NCBI RefSeq assembly: GCF_900078745.1
Contig: NZ_FKII01000042.1
Location: 1 to 64,000 of the forward strand
Source: Candidatus Ichthyocystis sparus
Lineage (GTDB): Bacteria; Pseudomonadota; Gammaproteobacteria; Burkholderiales; 2013Ark19i
Length of the DNA stretch: 64,000 bases
Reading direction: 5' to 3'
Shown here: positions 39,911 through 48,810 of the stretch, one piece after another
How positions within the stretch are numbered: position 1 is the first letter of the stretch
Layout of the letters: each line of letters starts with the position of its first letter
Position numbers and translations under genes: made by a program
Notes under the pieces: generated by a model
The model's database searches: none
The model's input: the letters and a program-made list of their open reading frames with translations, nothing else
Told to the model about the DNA's origin: nothing

Positions 39911-41035
39911 TCAAGCACCTTTCAAACGTACAGCGTGCACATCTGAAGGCTGAACTAAATCACCTGTGTGATTACCCCAGGAATTACGCTCGTAAGTAAC
40001 CACAGACGCAATCTCAGAATCAGTTAATATGCTGCCAAAGGCTGGCATAGCCCCAGCACCAAACAAAACACGATGAATATGAGTAGAAACTGGACCAGAT
40101 ACGATTGGGCTGCCATCTAGAGGAGGAAAGACTCCAGCAACGCCCTTGCCATCCTCGTGATGACAAGCTGCGCAAGTTTGGTACATATCTTTACCCTTAG
40201 CCATCAGCTCATCCTTTGTATACTTCTTATTTGGATCTTCCTTGGGATTCATTGCTTCCATAGTTTTCTTTACCCAAGAATCATAATCAGATTGGCCAAC
40301 TGCTTGAACCACTATAGGCATAAAAGCGTGGTTACGACCGCACAAAACAGCGCACCCGCCCCTATATACACCTTCTTGATCAATTTCAAACCAAGCGTCA
40401 CGCAAAAGACCTGGGATAGCATCCTGTTTAACACCTAAAGCAGGAACATACCAAGCATGTACTACATCAGCTGACGTAGTTAGAACTCTTATCTTCCTGT
40501 GAACGGGAACAACAAGCGGATGATTAACTTCTAGAAGATAATTTGGGTTAAGCGGAGCATTATTTAAAACCTGATCATAAGGTGTAGACAAAGTAGAAAT
40601 ATAAGATATACCAGCACCTTGTCCAGATATGTAATCATATCCCCACTGCCACTGATAGCCAGTAATCTTCACCGTTATATCTGGATTAGAGGTGTCTCGC
40701 ATATCGATAACTGTCTTAGTAGCGGCGTACGCTATATAAACAACTATCATAAATGGAATAACAGTCCATATAAACTCTAATGTAGAGCTGTGCTTAAAAC
40801 GGGACGGCTCATGCCCACGTCCACGCCTATAAGCAAAAATAACCCAAAACAGCATCCCGAAAACTACTATGAAAATCACTAAGATTATCAACATCGACAA
40901 AACGTGCAGATGATACTGCTGATGAGAAATAGAAGTGACCGGAGTCTGAAGGTCCATATGCCAAGCACAAAAACCAGGTTTGGCAAAAATGGCTAATAAA
41001 AACCACACTAAAATGCGAGCCCAACGATTAAGCAT
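39911..41035 (-). CDS. coxB: Cytochrome c oxidase subunit II with fused cytochrome c domain
   Basis: Subunit II carries the CuA centre that accepts electrons. The roughly 374 residues comprise a signal peptide, two helices, a cupredoxin domain with CuA ligands in C-A-V-L-C-G-R-N-H, and a C-terminal cytochrome c domain with C-A-A-C-H and a Met ligand in G-A-M-P-A-F. This fused form is the caa3 type. ATG 41035, with AGGGG 6 bases upstream, is preferred to ATG 41065, which has no ribosome binding site. It is the first gene of the cox operon. Confidence 0.96.
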   Translation of the reverse strand: MLNRWARILVWFLLAIFAKPGFCAWHMDLQTPVTSISHQQYHLHVLSMLIILVIFIVVFGMLFWVIFAYRRGRGHEPSRFKHSSTLEFIWTVIPFMIVVYIAYAATKTVIDMRDTSNPDITVKITGYQWQWGYDYISGQGAGISYISTLSTPYDQVLNNAPLNPNYLLEVNHPLVVPVHRKIRVLTTSADVVHAWYVPALGVKQDAIPGLLRDAWFEIDQEGVYRGGCAVLCGRNHAFMPIVVQAVGQSDYDSWVKKTMEAMNPKEDPNKKYTKDELMAKGKDMYQTCAACHHEDGKGVAGVFPPLDGSPIVSGPVSTHIHRVLFGAGAMPAFGSILTDSEIASVVTYERNSWGNHTGDLVQPSDVHAVRLKGA

Positions 41036-41132
41036 ACAAGCCCCTGCAGCGATATCGTACTTCATCGGAGCATTATACGATACCGAATAGCATTGTAAAA
41101 CATCTCAACAAGATGTACGAATATGGCACATG

Positions 41133-42497
41133 TTACAAGCAATCTTTGATTTTTTGATGTAGTCCAGCAAAGAATCCATTACTCATTAGTATGATATCAT
41201 CACCGCGCCTACACTTGGATAGAAGATTGTCCAACAGAGAGTCTATATTATCAAACACTGAAAAACGATCTTTACCTAATGCGGACAAGCTACTTCCAAC
41301 ATCCCACGATAAAAAGCCATTGGTGTAGCAGATAACATAATCTGCATCCATAACACTTTCAAATAGTCTATCAGACCACGCTCCCCTTCTAAAAGAGTTA
41401 GAAGATGGCTCGAAAACGACCCAAAGACGACCAGCGCACGACTCCTTGGCAGCCAAAATGGACGCCTTCATAGCCGTAGGATGGTGTGCAAAATCATCAA
41501 AAAACCTCACCCCATCCTTCTCTGCTATGTATTCTAATCGACGCTTCACACCAGGAAAAGAGGACAGTGCTTTAGCAGCTTTAGCAGGATCAACACCTAT
41601 CTGTATCGACATTAAAAAAGCAGCCATAGCATTGTGACAATTATATTCACCAACGATAGAAGAAACTTGGTAATTATCACAACCAGATGGAGATTTGAAA
41701 ATCAAGCTATCACCATCACGGACCCAAGACCAGGTAGTATAATTGTCGCAGCTTTTTTCAATGCTGCGACAAAAAGACACCCTATCACTCCAGCACCCCA
41801 TGTTCAAGAGATCAGTAATATTGGAACAAGTTGCAGGGTAAATAACTGCACCATTACTTGGAATCGTACGCATCAAAAAGTGGTACTGCCGCATCATATC
41901 AGCAAGGTCACGAAAAATATCTGTGTGATCGTACTCCAAATTGTTTATCAACAAGATATCTGGGCGGTAGTGAATAAATTTAGAGCGTTTATCAAAAAAA
42001 GAGGTGTCGTACTCATCGGCTTCTACAACAAAAAAGGGAGAGTCACCATGATCAGCAGAATGAGGTATGCCTTTAGGAATACCTCCGATTAAAAATCCTG
42101 GATTAAGACCAGCTTCCGATAAAATCCACGTCAGCATGGTAGTGGTAGTTGTCTTACCGTGGGTACCGGCAATAGCCATAACATGACGTCCTGACAGGAC
42201 GTTATCACTAAGCCATCTGGGGGCAGAAGTATACGGTAGCTTTTTGTTTAAAATTTCTTCAACAATAGGCATCCCTCGAGTCATAACATTACCTACGATG
42301 TAGAGATCAGCCCCAACACTGTCTAGCTGATCAGCATCAAAGTTATGAATCAAAGGAACATCAAGTTCATTAAGAATATCTACTACCGGAGGAAAAAAGT
42401 TTCGATCACAACCAGTAACAGTGTGCCCACATTGAACCGCCAAGCGTGCCACACCGGACATCAGCACACCTGCAATGCCTAAAATATGTACATGCAC
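41133..42497 (-). CDS. mpl: Murein tripeptide ligase Mpl
   Basis: Joins UDP-N-acetylmuramate to recycled L-Ala-gamma-D-Glu-meso-DAP in peptidoglycan recycling; cytosolic Mur ligase family. The 454 residues have N-terminal I-L-G-I-A-G, the ATP loop G-T-H-G-K-T-T-T-T near residue 110, E-A-D-E-Y-D-T-S-F-F-D-K-R and D-D-F-A-H-H-P-T, all as in Mpl rather than MurC. GTG start 42497 follows AGGG at 7 bases. Its presence implies a real peptidoglycan cell wall with turnover. Confidence 0.95.
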   Translation of the reverse strand: MHVHILGIAGVLMSGVARLAVQCGHTVTGCDRNFFPPVVDILNELDVPLIHNFDADQLDSVGADLYIVGNVMTRGMPIVEEILNKKLPYTSAPRWLSDNVLSGRHVMAIAGTHGKTTTTTMLTWILSEAGLNPGFLIGGIPKGIPHSADHGDSPFFVVEADEYDTSFFDKRSKFIHYRPDILLINNLEYDHTDIFRDLADMMRQYHFLMRTIPSNGAVIYPATCSNITDLLNMGCWSDRVSFCRSIEKSCDNYTTWSWVRDGDSLIFKSPSGCDNYQVSSIVGEYNCHNAMAAFLMSIQIGVDPAKAAKALSSFPGVKRRLEYIAEKDGVRFFDDFAHHPTAMKASILAAKESCAGRLWVVFEPSSNSFRRGAWSDRLFESVMDADYVICYTNGFLSWDVGSSLSALGKDRFSVFDNIDSLLDNLLSKCRRGDDIILMSNGFFAGLHQKIKDCL

Positions 42498-42573
42498 ACC
42501 AACACCCTTACTGCCGCCACATTACAGCCTAAACCCAAAAACTAAGCACTAATTGCTTCCGTCAAGAACATAA

Positions 42574-44976
42574 TTAACCACTTTCACTTCCGTCAAGGAA
42601 AGAACGCAGCCTTTCCGAGCGCGAAGGATGTCTTAACTTACGGAGTGCTTTCGCCTCAATCTGCCGTATACGCTCACGCGTTACATCAAACTGACGGCCC
42701 ACTTCCTCCAAGGTATGATCAGTGGTAACTCCTATCCCAAAACGCATGCGAACAACCTTTTCTTCTCTCTCGGTAAGAGTACCCAAAATTAACTCCGTAA
42801 CCTCCCTTAAGCCAGCATAAGCAGCGGCATCAGAAGGAGCCTGAGCAACGGAGTCTTCAATAAAATCACCAATGTGTGAATCTTCATCATCTCCTATAGG
42901 AGTCTCTAGAGAAATTGGTTCCTTGGAAATTTTAAGTATCTTGTGAACCTTGTCTTCAGACATCTCCATACGTTCAGCCAACAATGCAGCGTCAGGTTCT
43001 TGACCTGTTTCCTGCAAAATCTGACGTGCAATACGATTTAACTTATTAATAGTTTCAATCATATGAACCGGGATACGGATAGTCCTAGCTTGATCAGCAA
43101 TGGAGCGCGTAATAGCTTGGCGAATCCACCACGTTGCATACGTAGAAAATTTGTATCCTCTACGATACTCAAACTTATCAACTGCCTTCATCAAACCTAT
43201 ATTGCCCTCCTGGATTAAGTCCAGGAACTGTAGGCCTCTATTCGTGTACTTCTTAGCAATAGAAATAACCAACCGCAAATTAGCCTCTGTCATTTCTTTT
43301 TTTGCACGTCTTGCTTTAGCCTCACCCATAGACATGCGTTTATTTATATCCCGAAGTTCCTGTATGGAAATACGCGATTCCTTCTCTAAAGCTATCAACC
43401 CCTTCTGGAGTTCCAAAATAACAGCCCTATTTTTCTCTATCATATGACCGTAATCTAGATTAGCAGCTTCCCTATCTACCCAAGATAGATTGACCTCATT
43501 GTCAGGGAAAGAGCTAATAAAGTGTTGTCTAGGCATGCCGCACTGATCAACACACACCATCATCATGCGTCGCTCAACTGAGCGAATATCAGACACAAGA
43601 GAACGAACTCCATCACACAACCGCTCAATAAACTTTGCGGAGAAACGCACCGAACTTAGGTATTGGGCCATCTTTTGTTGAGCATGTCCACGATCTACCA
43701 AACTGTCCTTATCATTAACTAATATATCAATCCACCGCTCAAAATCCTCCCGCATTCCCTTAAAGCGAGCAAGAGTCTTAGTCTTCATTTCTAACAGGGA
43801 TTGAGCAAGATCCTCTCCAGCAGAGGATTCGCTAGAATCTGCAGAAATCAACATTTCATCTTCAGATAAATCTACCTCACTAAATTCATCCGATAGCTCA
43901 ACTAAGCCATCCACAATCTCATCTATACGTACCTCTTCGAGTGCAACACGGTCTATGACAGATAAAACTTGCTCAATTGTAGCAGGACACGCAGAAATAG
44001 CCTGAATCATGGCACTAAGACCATCCTCTATGCGCTTGGCAATTTCAATTTCACCCTCACGGGTTAAAAGCTCTACAGCCCCCATCTCACGCATATACAT
44101 ACGAACAGGATCAGTAGTACGCCCAAACTCCACATCAACAGACTTAAGAGCTTCTTCAGCAACCTCCTCAGCCTCTTCTTCCACGACAGACGGACAAGTC
44201 ATGAATAATGATTCTACATCTGGCACCTCGTCATATACCGCTATTCCCATATCATGGAACGTAGTAATAACTGACTCTATCCGCTCTGCATCTACCAAAC
44301 TATCAGGAAGATGATCGTTTATTTCAGCATACGTTAAAAAACCTCTCTCTTTACCAAGAGCTATCAACTGTTTCAACCGGTAGCGACTCAACTCCAAATC
44401 TTCACCTGCTGAGCGCGACATAGCTCGCTCTATCTCCATAGCACCAGCACGCACAGACTTGAATAACTTCCTGGACTTTTTACCGGCTACATCCGAAGCC
44501 TCAGCTTCTGAATAGCCATCTACTGAAGAAACATCGGTATCAGTGTAGGACAACAAGAAATCTGAATCAGGATCGCCAATACCAGATAATTTACCTACAG
44601 CATCTCCAAGATACAGATCATCACCTACTAACAAACTAGGGTCATCACTCTCGAAAGAATCACCTATATCAGACAGGCCAGCAACACTATCGTCAAAATC
44701 ACTGTCGTCAACTAAACACTCCACCTCGTCGGACACTTTGTCATCAGATAATTCCATATCATCTGATAATTGCGTATCATCTGGTAATTGTGTACTAACA
44801 GACTTTACATTAGAGACTTTTTTGGATTTACTCTTGCCACTTTTAGCAGCAGTAGATTTACTGGACTCTATAGCGGACCTTGATGATGAACGATCACCCT
44901 TAGGAGTTAGAGAAGAATCATCGCTAAATCCGGACAACGGTTCATCAGAATTTTTTCCTGAAAAAGATTTTGGCAT
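42574..44976 (-). CDS. rpoD: Primary sigma factor sigma-70, with long acidic extension
   Basis: The housekeeping sigma factor. At 800 residues it is much longer than E. coli RpoD (613). Region 1.1 resembles residues 199-255, region 1.2 starts near [11 protein letters not shown], region 2 has [15 protein letters not shown] and W-W-I-R-Q-A-I, and region 4 ends [12 protein letters not shown]. The extra material is residues 1 to about 198: a basic Ser/Lys patch (about 28-55), then Asp/Ser-rich segments with short internal repeats. AGGTGG lies 4 bases before ATG 44976. Last gene of the rpsU-yqeY-dnaG-rpoD group. Confidence 0.97.
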   Translation of the reverse strand: MPKSFSGKNSDEPLSGFSDDSSLTPKGDRSSSRSAIESSKSTAAKSGKSKSKKVSNVKSVSTQLPDDTQLSDDMELSDDKVSDEVECLVDDSDFDDSVAGLSDIGDSFESDDPSLLVGDDLYLGDAVGKLSGIGDPDSDFLLSYTDTDVSSVDGYSEAEASDVAGKKSRKLFKSVRAGAMEIERAMSRSAGEDLELSRYRLKQLIALGKERGFLTYAEINDHLPDSLVDAERIESVITTFHDMGIAVYDEVPDVESLFMTCPSVVEEEAEEVAEEALKSVDVEFGRTTDPVRMYMREMGAVELLTREGEIEIAKRIEDGLSAMIQAISACPATIEQVLSVIDRVALEEVRIDEIVDGLVELSDEFSEVDLSEDEMLISADSSESSAGEDLAQSLLEMKTKTLARFKGMREDFERWIDILVNDKDSLVDRGHAQQKMAQYLSSVRFSAKFIERLCDGVRSLVSDIRSVERRMMMVCVDQCGMPRQHFISSFPDNEVNLSWVDREAANLDYGHMIEKNRAVILELQKGLIALEKESRISIQELRDINKRMSMGEAKARRAKKEMTEANLRLVISIAKKYTNRGLQFLDLIQEGNIGLMKAVDKFEYRRGYKFSTYATWWIRQAITRSIADQARTIRIPVHMIETINKLNRIARQILQETGQEPDAALLAERMEMSEDKVHKILKISKEPISLETPIGDDEDSHIGDFIEDSVAQAPSDAAAYAGLREVTELILGTLTEREEKVVRMRFGIGVTTDHTLEEVGRQFDVTRERIRQIEAKALRKLRHPSRSERLRSFLDGSESG

Positions 44977-45089
44977 AAGACCACCTAGGTACAGATACGA
45001 TAAAGGAAAACAGACACTTCGCTCTGGTCCATTATACTCAACAAAAGAAAAAAATGCTGCTAGACATTACACTGAAATCTCACCTAGAA

Positions 45090-46886
45090 TCACCGACACT
45101 TGATATCCTTCAATAGAGTCATAGTACTAATAAACTGTTCTTTTTCAGCTTCATTTAGTGACCTTTTGCTCATCAACTTCAAGAAATGATCATACTTTTC
45201 TTCCAAACAATTTCTCTTAAGAGCTAGGCAATACTCCTTAAAAGCCACGGCCCATTCCTCGTCACTGCGTTCAGCACTAGACAATGAAAAAACTCTAGAA
45301 AACCAAGATGACCTAGGATGGTATTTAAGGCGATCGCTAAGATTTTCAATAGAGAACTCCTTTGCTGGTAAATCTGACAGTATTAACACTAGGTCACGAA
45401 GAGCATAAAACTCTTCTGACTCTACATTCAATAATTCCCTTGGAAAATCAGAGACATTACCAGGCCTTGACAACAGCAATCTTGCCACACGTTGTGCTAA
45501 AGAGGGAACATATCTATCACCTTTATCTGCTGTCCTACGACCAGAGAAACGGGGCTTATTATGTACAGAGGCTTGCATCTCTTTGGAATTATTAACATAC
45601 TTTCCCCCATCAACAACCGCATTTGAAAATATTTGAGACAAATGTGTATCCGGAATGTCTACTACAGACGATAGTTCATGTACCAAGGCCGCACGAAAAA
45701 TTGGAGCGTTAATTTTTGATAAAATTGCACGTAGATCATGAACCATCAAGGCACGTCCTTCTACCGTATCCACTTTGTAGCGTAATCTCCAATCATCAAT
45801 TAGAAATAAAGACAGCGGCTTTGCCTTAAAAATAATCTCTTGAAAACCCCTAGAGCCATGGCTTGCAACATATGAATCGGGATCTTCCCCCTTTGGCAAC
45901 AACAAAAAATATACTTGTTTGCCATCTGGTAAAATTGATAGCGTATTTTCTGCAACACGAATAGCCGCCTTTCTGCCTGCATCATCACCATCGAAACAGT
46001 AATAAATAGTATCCGCGTAGCGAAACAGCAGTTTAGTTTGAGATAAAGTACATGCAGTTCCCAAACTAGCAACAACGTTGTTAATGCCATGCTGATTTAG
46101 TGAAAGCAGGTCCATGTAGCCCTCAACAACAATCACCGACCTTTCTTTCCTGACAAAGGATGAATTTTCATACAATCCATACAATTCGTGTCCCTTCCTA
46201 AACAAGGTAGTATCAGGAGAGTTAAGATATTTAGGTTGAACACCCTCTGTCAGAACGCGCCCACCAAAGCCGATAAAATCACCATTAAATGATCTTATGG
46301 GAAACATGATGCGATTACGAAATCGATCATACAGTCCTCCCTTAGAACTTTTGGATACTAGTCCTACTTCCTGAAGGGCAGTAAGAGAATATTGGCTTCG
46401 AAAAAAAATCCGCAGATTCTGGTATGAATTTGGGGCAAACCCCAAGTTAAACCTCTCAAGAACCTCAGATTGCAAACCTCGATTGGTTAGGTAAGATAAC
46501 ACCGCGTCATTAGTCAGCAATTGCTCTCTATAAAAAGACACAGCCTTGGATAACCATTCACTAAGTCCTTTATTTTTATCATTTTGCAGACTTGCAGAAA
46601 TTGGAACTGTCAAGCCCACCATAGATGACAACTTGGTCACCGCTTCTGGAAAAGGCAGGCGGCTGTGGCGCATCATAAAACTAATTGCAGTACCATGGGC
46701 ACCACAACCAAAACAATGATAAAACTGCTTAGCCGGACTCACTGTAAAAGAAGGAGTCTTCTCAGAGTGGAATGGACAGCAAGCAACGTAATTAGCACCA
46801 ACCTTCTTTAGATCAAGATACGGACGCAATACAGAAACTATATCGAGACGATGCAAAAGCTCCCGTACAAAGTCTTCGCTGATCAA
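45090..46886 (-). CDS. dnaG: DNA primase
   Basis: Makes RNA primers at the replication fork. The 598 residues comprise an N-terminal CHC2 zinc finger (C-C-P-F-H near 36 and C-F-G-C near 58), a TOPRIM catalytic core with V-V-E-G-Y-M-D near 260 and Y-C-F-D-G-D-D-A-G near 305, and a C-terminal DnaB-interacting domain. The start is a TTG at 46886, directly after the yqeY TGA; GGAAGG lies 7 bases upstream and no ATG is available before the zinc finger. The rare start codon may keep primase scarce. Confidence 0.97.
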   Translation of the reverse strand: MISEDFVRELLHRLDIVSVLRPYLDLKKVGANYVACCPFHSEKTPSFTVSPAKQFYHCFGCGAHGTAISFMMRHSRLPFPEAVTKLSSMVGLTVPISASLQNDKNKGLSEWLSKAVSFYREQLLTNDAVLSYLTNRGLQSEVLERFNLGFAPNSYQNLRIFFRSQYSLTALQEVGLVSKSSKGGLYDRFRNRIMFPIRSFNGDFIGFGGRVLTEGVQPKYLNSPDTTLFRKGHELYGLYENSSFVRKERSVIVVEGYMDLLSLNQHGINNVVASLGTACTLSQTKLLFRYADTIYYCFDGDDAGRKAAIRVAENTLSILPDGKQVYFLLLPKGEDPDSYVASHGSRGFQEIIFKAKPLSLFLIDDWRLRYKVDTVEGRALMVHDLRAILSKINAPIFRAALVHELSSVVDIPDTHLSQIFSNAVVDGGKYVNNSKEMQASVHNKPRFSGRRTADKGDRYVPSLAQRVARLLLSRPGNVSDFPRELLNVESEEFYALRDLVLILSDLPAKEFSIENLSDRLKYHPRSSWFSRVFSLSSAERSDEEWAVAFKEYCLALKRNCLEEKYDHFLKLMSKRSLNEAEKEQFISTMTLLKDIKCR

Positions 46887-47363
46887 TCAAGAACCTTCCT
46901 TGCTACCACCTGAAAGGCGCTTAGACAAGGCATCTTTAACGATACGAGACACCTGTCCGAGATCAGCCTTACCGATAAGCTTGGGCTTCAACTCCGACAT
47001 AACTGCAGAAATGTCGCTCATTTTGGAGCAGCCTACCACAGAAAAAGCCTCTTCAACCATCTTGTACAACTCTGACTCTGACAGTGACTCCGGCAAGTAA
47101 CGGGATATAATATCCATCTCAAACTGCTCCCTGTCAGCAAGCTCGATGCGACCAGCTAAGATATAACAATCCCTAGAATCTTGCCTTTTCTTCTTCTCTC
47201 TAACCAAGACGGAGATAATCATATCATCACTAAAATCCACCCTATCGTCTATGTGCTTCTGCTTAATAGCGGCCCACAAAAGACGCAACGCAGACAAAGT
47301 AGCAGCATCCCTGCTACGCATGGCCTGCTTTATGTCATCCTGGATAGAAATCTCTAGCGACAT
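46887..47363 (-). CDS. yqeY: GatB/YqeY-domain protein
   Basis: A 158-residue cytosolic protein related to the tail domain of the GatB amidotransferase subunit, with a charged helical N-terminal half and K-A-D-L-G-Q-V-S-R-I-V near the end. Function uncertain; a tRNA-related role is suspected from the domain. It sits between rpsU and dnaG as in many proteobacteria. GGAGGGG lies directly before the ATG. The stop abuts the TTG of dnaG. Confidence 0.93.
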   Translation of the reverse strand: MSLEISIQDDIKQAMRSRDAATLSALRLLWAAIKQKHIDDRVDFSDDMIISVLVREKKKRQDSRDCYILAGRIELADREQFEMDIISRYLPESLSESELYKMVEEAFSVVGCSKMSDISAVMSELKPKLIGKADLGQVSRIVKDALSKRLSGGSKEGS

Positions 47364-47399
47364 ATCCCCTCCCCAGTCAGTGTGTACAAAGCCCCCAAT

Positions 47400-47609
47400 T
47401 TATCGCGGTGGTGGCAAAGCTTGGCTACGCAAACGCTTAAAGTGCCGCTTAACGGCAGCTGCAAAACGCCTTTTCCTGACTGCAGTAGGCTTCTCATAGT
47501 ACTCCCTTGACCTAAGCTCAGTCAGAACCCCAGCCTTCTCCACTGCCCTTTTGAACCGCCTAACGGCAGCCTCAAACGGCTCATTTTCCTTTACACGTAC
47601 TCCTGGCAT
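47400..47609 (-). CDS. rpsU: Ribosomal protein bS21
   Basis: Small-subunit protein needed for natural translation initiation. A basic 69-residue protein with the family start [12 protein letters not shown] and [14 protein letters not shown] 47609, with AGGGAAGG 5 bases upstream, is preferred to a frame starting further upstream. First gene of the macromolecular synthesis group, divergent from tsaD. Confidence 0.97.
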   Translation of the reverse strand: MPGVRVKENEPFEAAVRRFKRAVEKAGVLTELRSREYYEKPTAVRKRRFAAAVKRHFKRLRSQALPPPR

Positions 47610-47712
47610 GAAAACCTTCCCTAGAAAAAAAAAACACCCCACCCTACTATATATTGGGAGCTACTCGTAACAATTGCAATGAAATACACCCACCAACACA
47701 AATGGACTAATC

Positions 47713-48771
47713 ATGAACTCAAATCAATCTCATATCGTCCTTGGAATAGAAACTTCATGTGACGAAACAGGACTGGCCCTATACGATACACGAAAAGGGA
47801 TATTAGCAGAAGTGCTGTCATCACAAATTGAAGTTCATGCAGCATATGGGGGAGTAGTCCCGGAAATTGCTTCCCGTGACCACGCAAGTAAAATTTCACC
47901 TCTATTCGGGCAGGTACTAAGTGATGCAAATATCTGCTTTGGCGATATATCTTTGATAGCATATACCAGAGGACCTGGATTAGCGGGAGCACTTATGGTG
48001 GGAGCTGCTTTTGCTCAAGGGTTAGCCTGGCATAGCAACAAACCCTTGCTTGGTATAAATCATTTAGAAGCCCACCTCCTTAGTCCAATGATGTCGATTA
48101 CAGACCTCTCATTTCCTTATGTAGGCATGTTAATTTCTGGAGGTCATACACAAATTTTTCATGTAGAAGGTCTAGGAAATTATAAATTACTTGGAGAAAC
48201 CAAAGATGATGCTATTGGTGAAGCCTTTGATAAAACTGCCAAATTGCTCGGATTGGGGTATCCAGGTGGCCCAGCTGTATCAAAAATGGCAAAAGAATTT
48301 TCACCTGAAGTTCATCCAATTACCTATTTACCAAAACCCATGTTACACAGTCCTGACCTAGATATGAGCTTTAGTGGAATCAAAACTGCGGTAAAAAATA
48401 GCATAAAAAAAATTGGAAAACCTCTAACCCAAGATCAAAAAATTTCCATTGCAAAATCATTTGAGGATGCGTGCACAGAAGTCGTAGTGGAAAAAATTAG
48501 AAAATCTTGTGTACAAACGGGTCTTACCAAATTTGTTATAACTGGCGGAGTAAGTGCAAATAGCAACATACGGAAAAAGGCTAGGCTTCTTGCTGAAAAA
48601 AATAAGTGGCAAGATTTCTTTCCAGACAATCACCTTTGTACAGATAACGGATCCATGATCGCTCACGCTGCAGCGCTACATTTAGTAGACGGAAAAATTA
48701 ATAAATGCTCTGTCGCACCACAGCCGTTAGTTCTCCCGAGATGGCCACTAACCAACCTCAATCATGATTAA
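47713..48771 (+). CDS. tsaD: tRNA N6-adenosine threonylcarbamoyltransferase TsaD
   Basis: Transfers threonylcarbamoyl to A37 of ANN-decoding tRNAs, with TsaB and TsaE. The 352 residues have the ASKHA ATPase fold, the metal-binding H-x-x-x-H in N-H-L-E-A-H-L-L near residue 115, I-S-G-G-H-T-Q-I near 140 and the later G-G-V-S-A-N. Length is slightly above E. coli TsaD (337). It diverges from rpsU across about 100 bases, the classic arrangement. Its end faces a diguanylate cyclase gene with a shared terminator. Confidence 0.97.
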   Translation: MNSNQSHIVLGIETSCDETGLALYDTRKGILAEVLSSQIEVHAAYGGVVPEIASRDHASKISPLFGQVLSDANICFGDISLIAYTRGPGLAGALMVGAAFAQGLAWHSNKPLLGINHLEAHLLSPMMSITDLSFPYVGMLISGGHTQIFHVEGLGNYKLLGETKDDAIGEAFDKTAKLLGLGYPGGPAVSKMAKEFSPEVHPITYLPKPMLHSPDLDMSFSGIKTAVKNSIKKIGKPLTQDQKISIAKSFEDACTEVVVEKIRKSCVQTGLTKFVITGGVSANSNIRKKARLLAEKNKWQDFFPDNHLCTDNGSMIAHAAALHLVDGKINKCSVAPQPLVLPRWPLTNLNHD

Positions 48772-48784
48772 TGACAGCATCCGC

Positions 48785-48810
48785 AAAAAACCCAAATGAT
48801 TGGTTTTTTT
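48785..48810. terminator. Bidirectional terminator between tsaD and the GGDEF gene
   Basis: Six A, a hairpin CCAA-ATGA-TTGG and seven T lie between the convergent genes. Apart from one mismatch the A and T runs extend the stem, so the structure can act on both strands. It touches the stop codon of the GGDEF gene. Confidence 0.6.

Noticed and set aside
47711-47992. 93-codon minus-strand frame opposite the tsaD start
   Set aside because: Antisense shadow of a well-conserved gene with no start signal.
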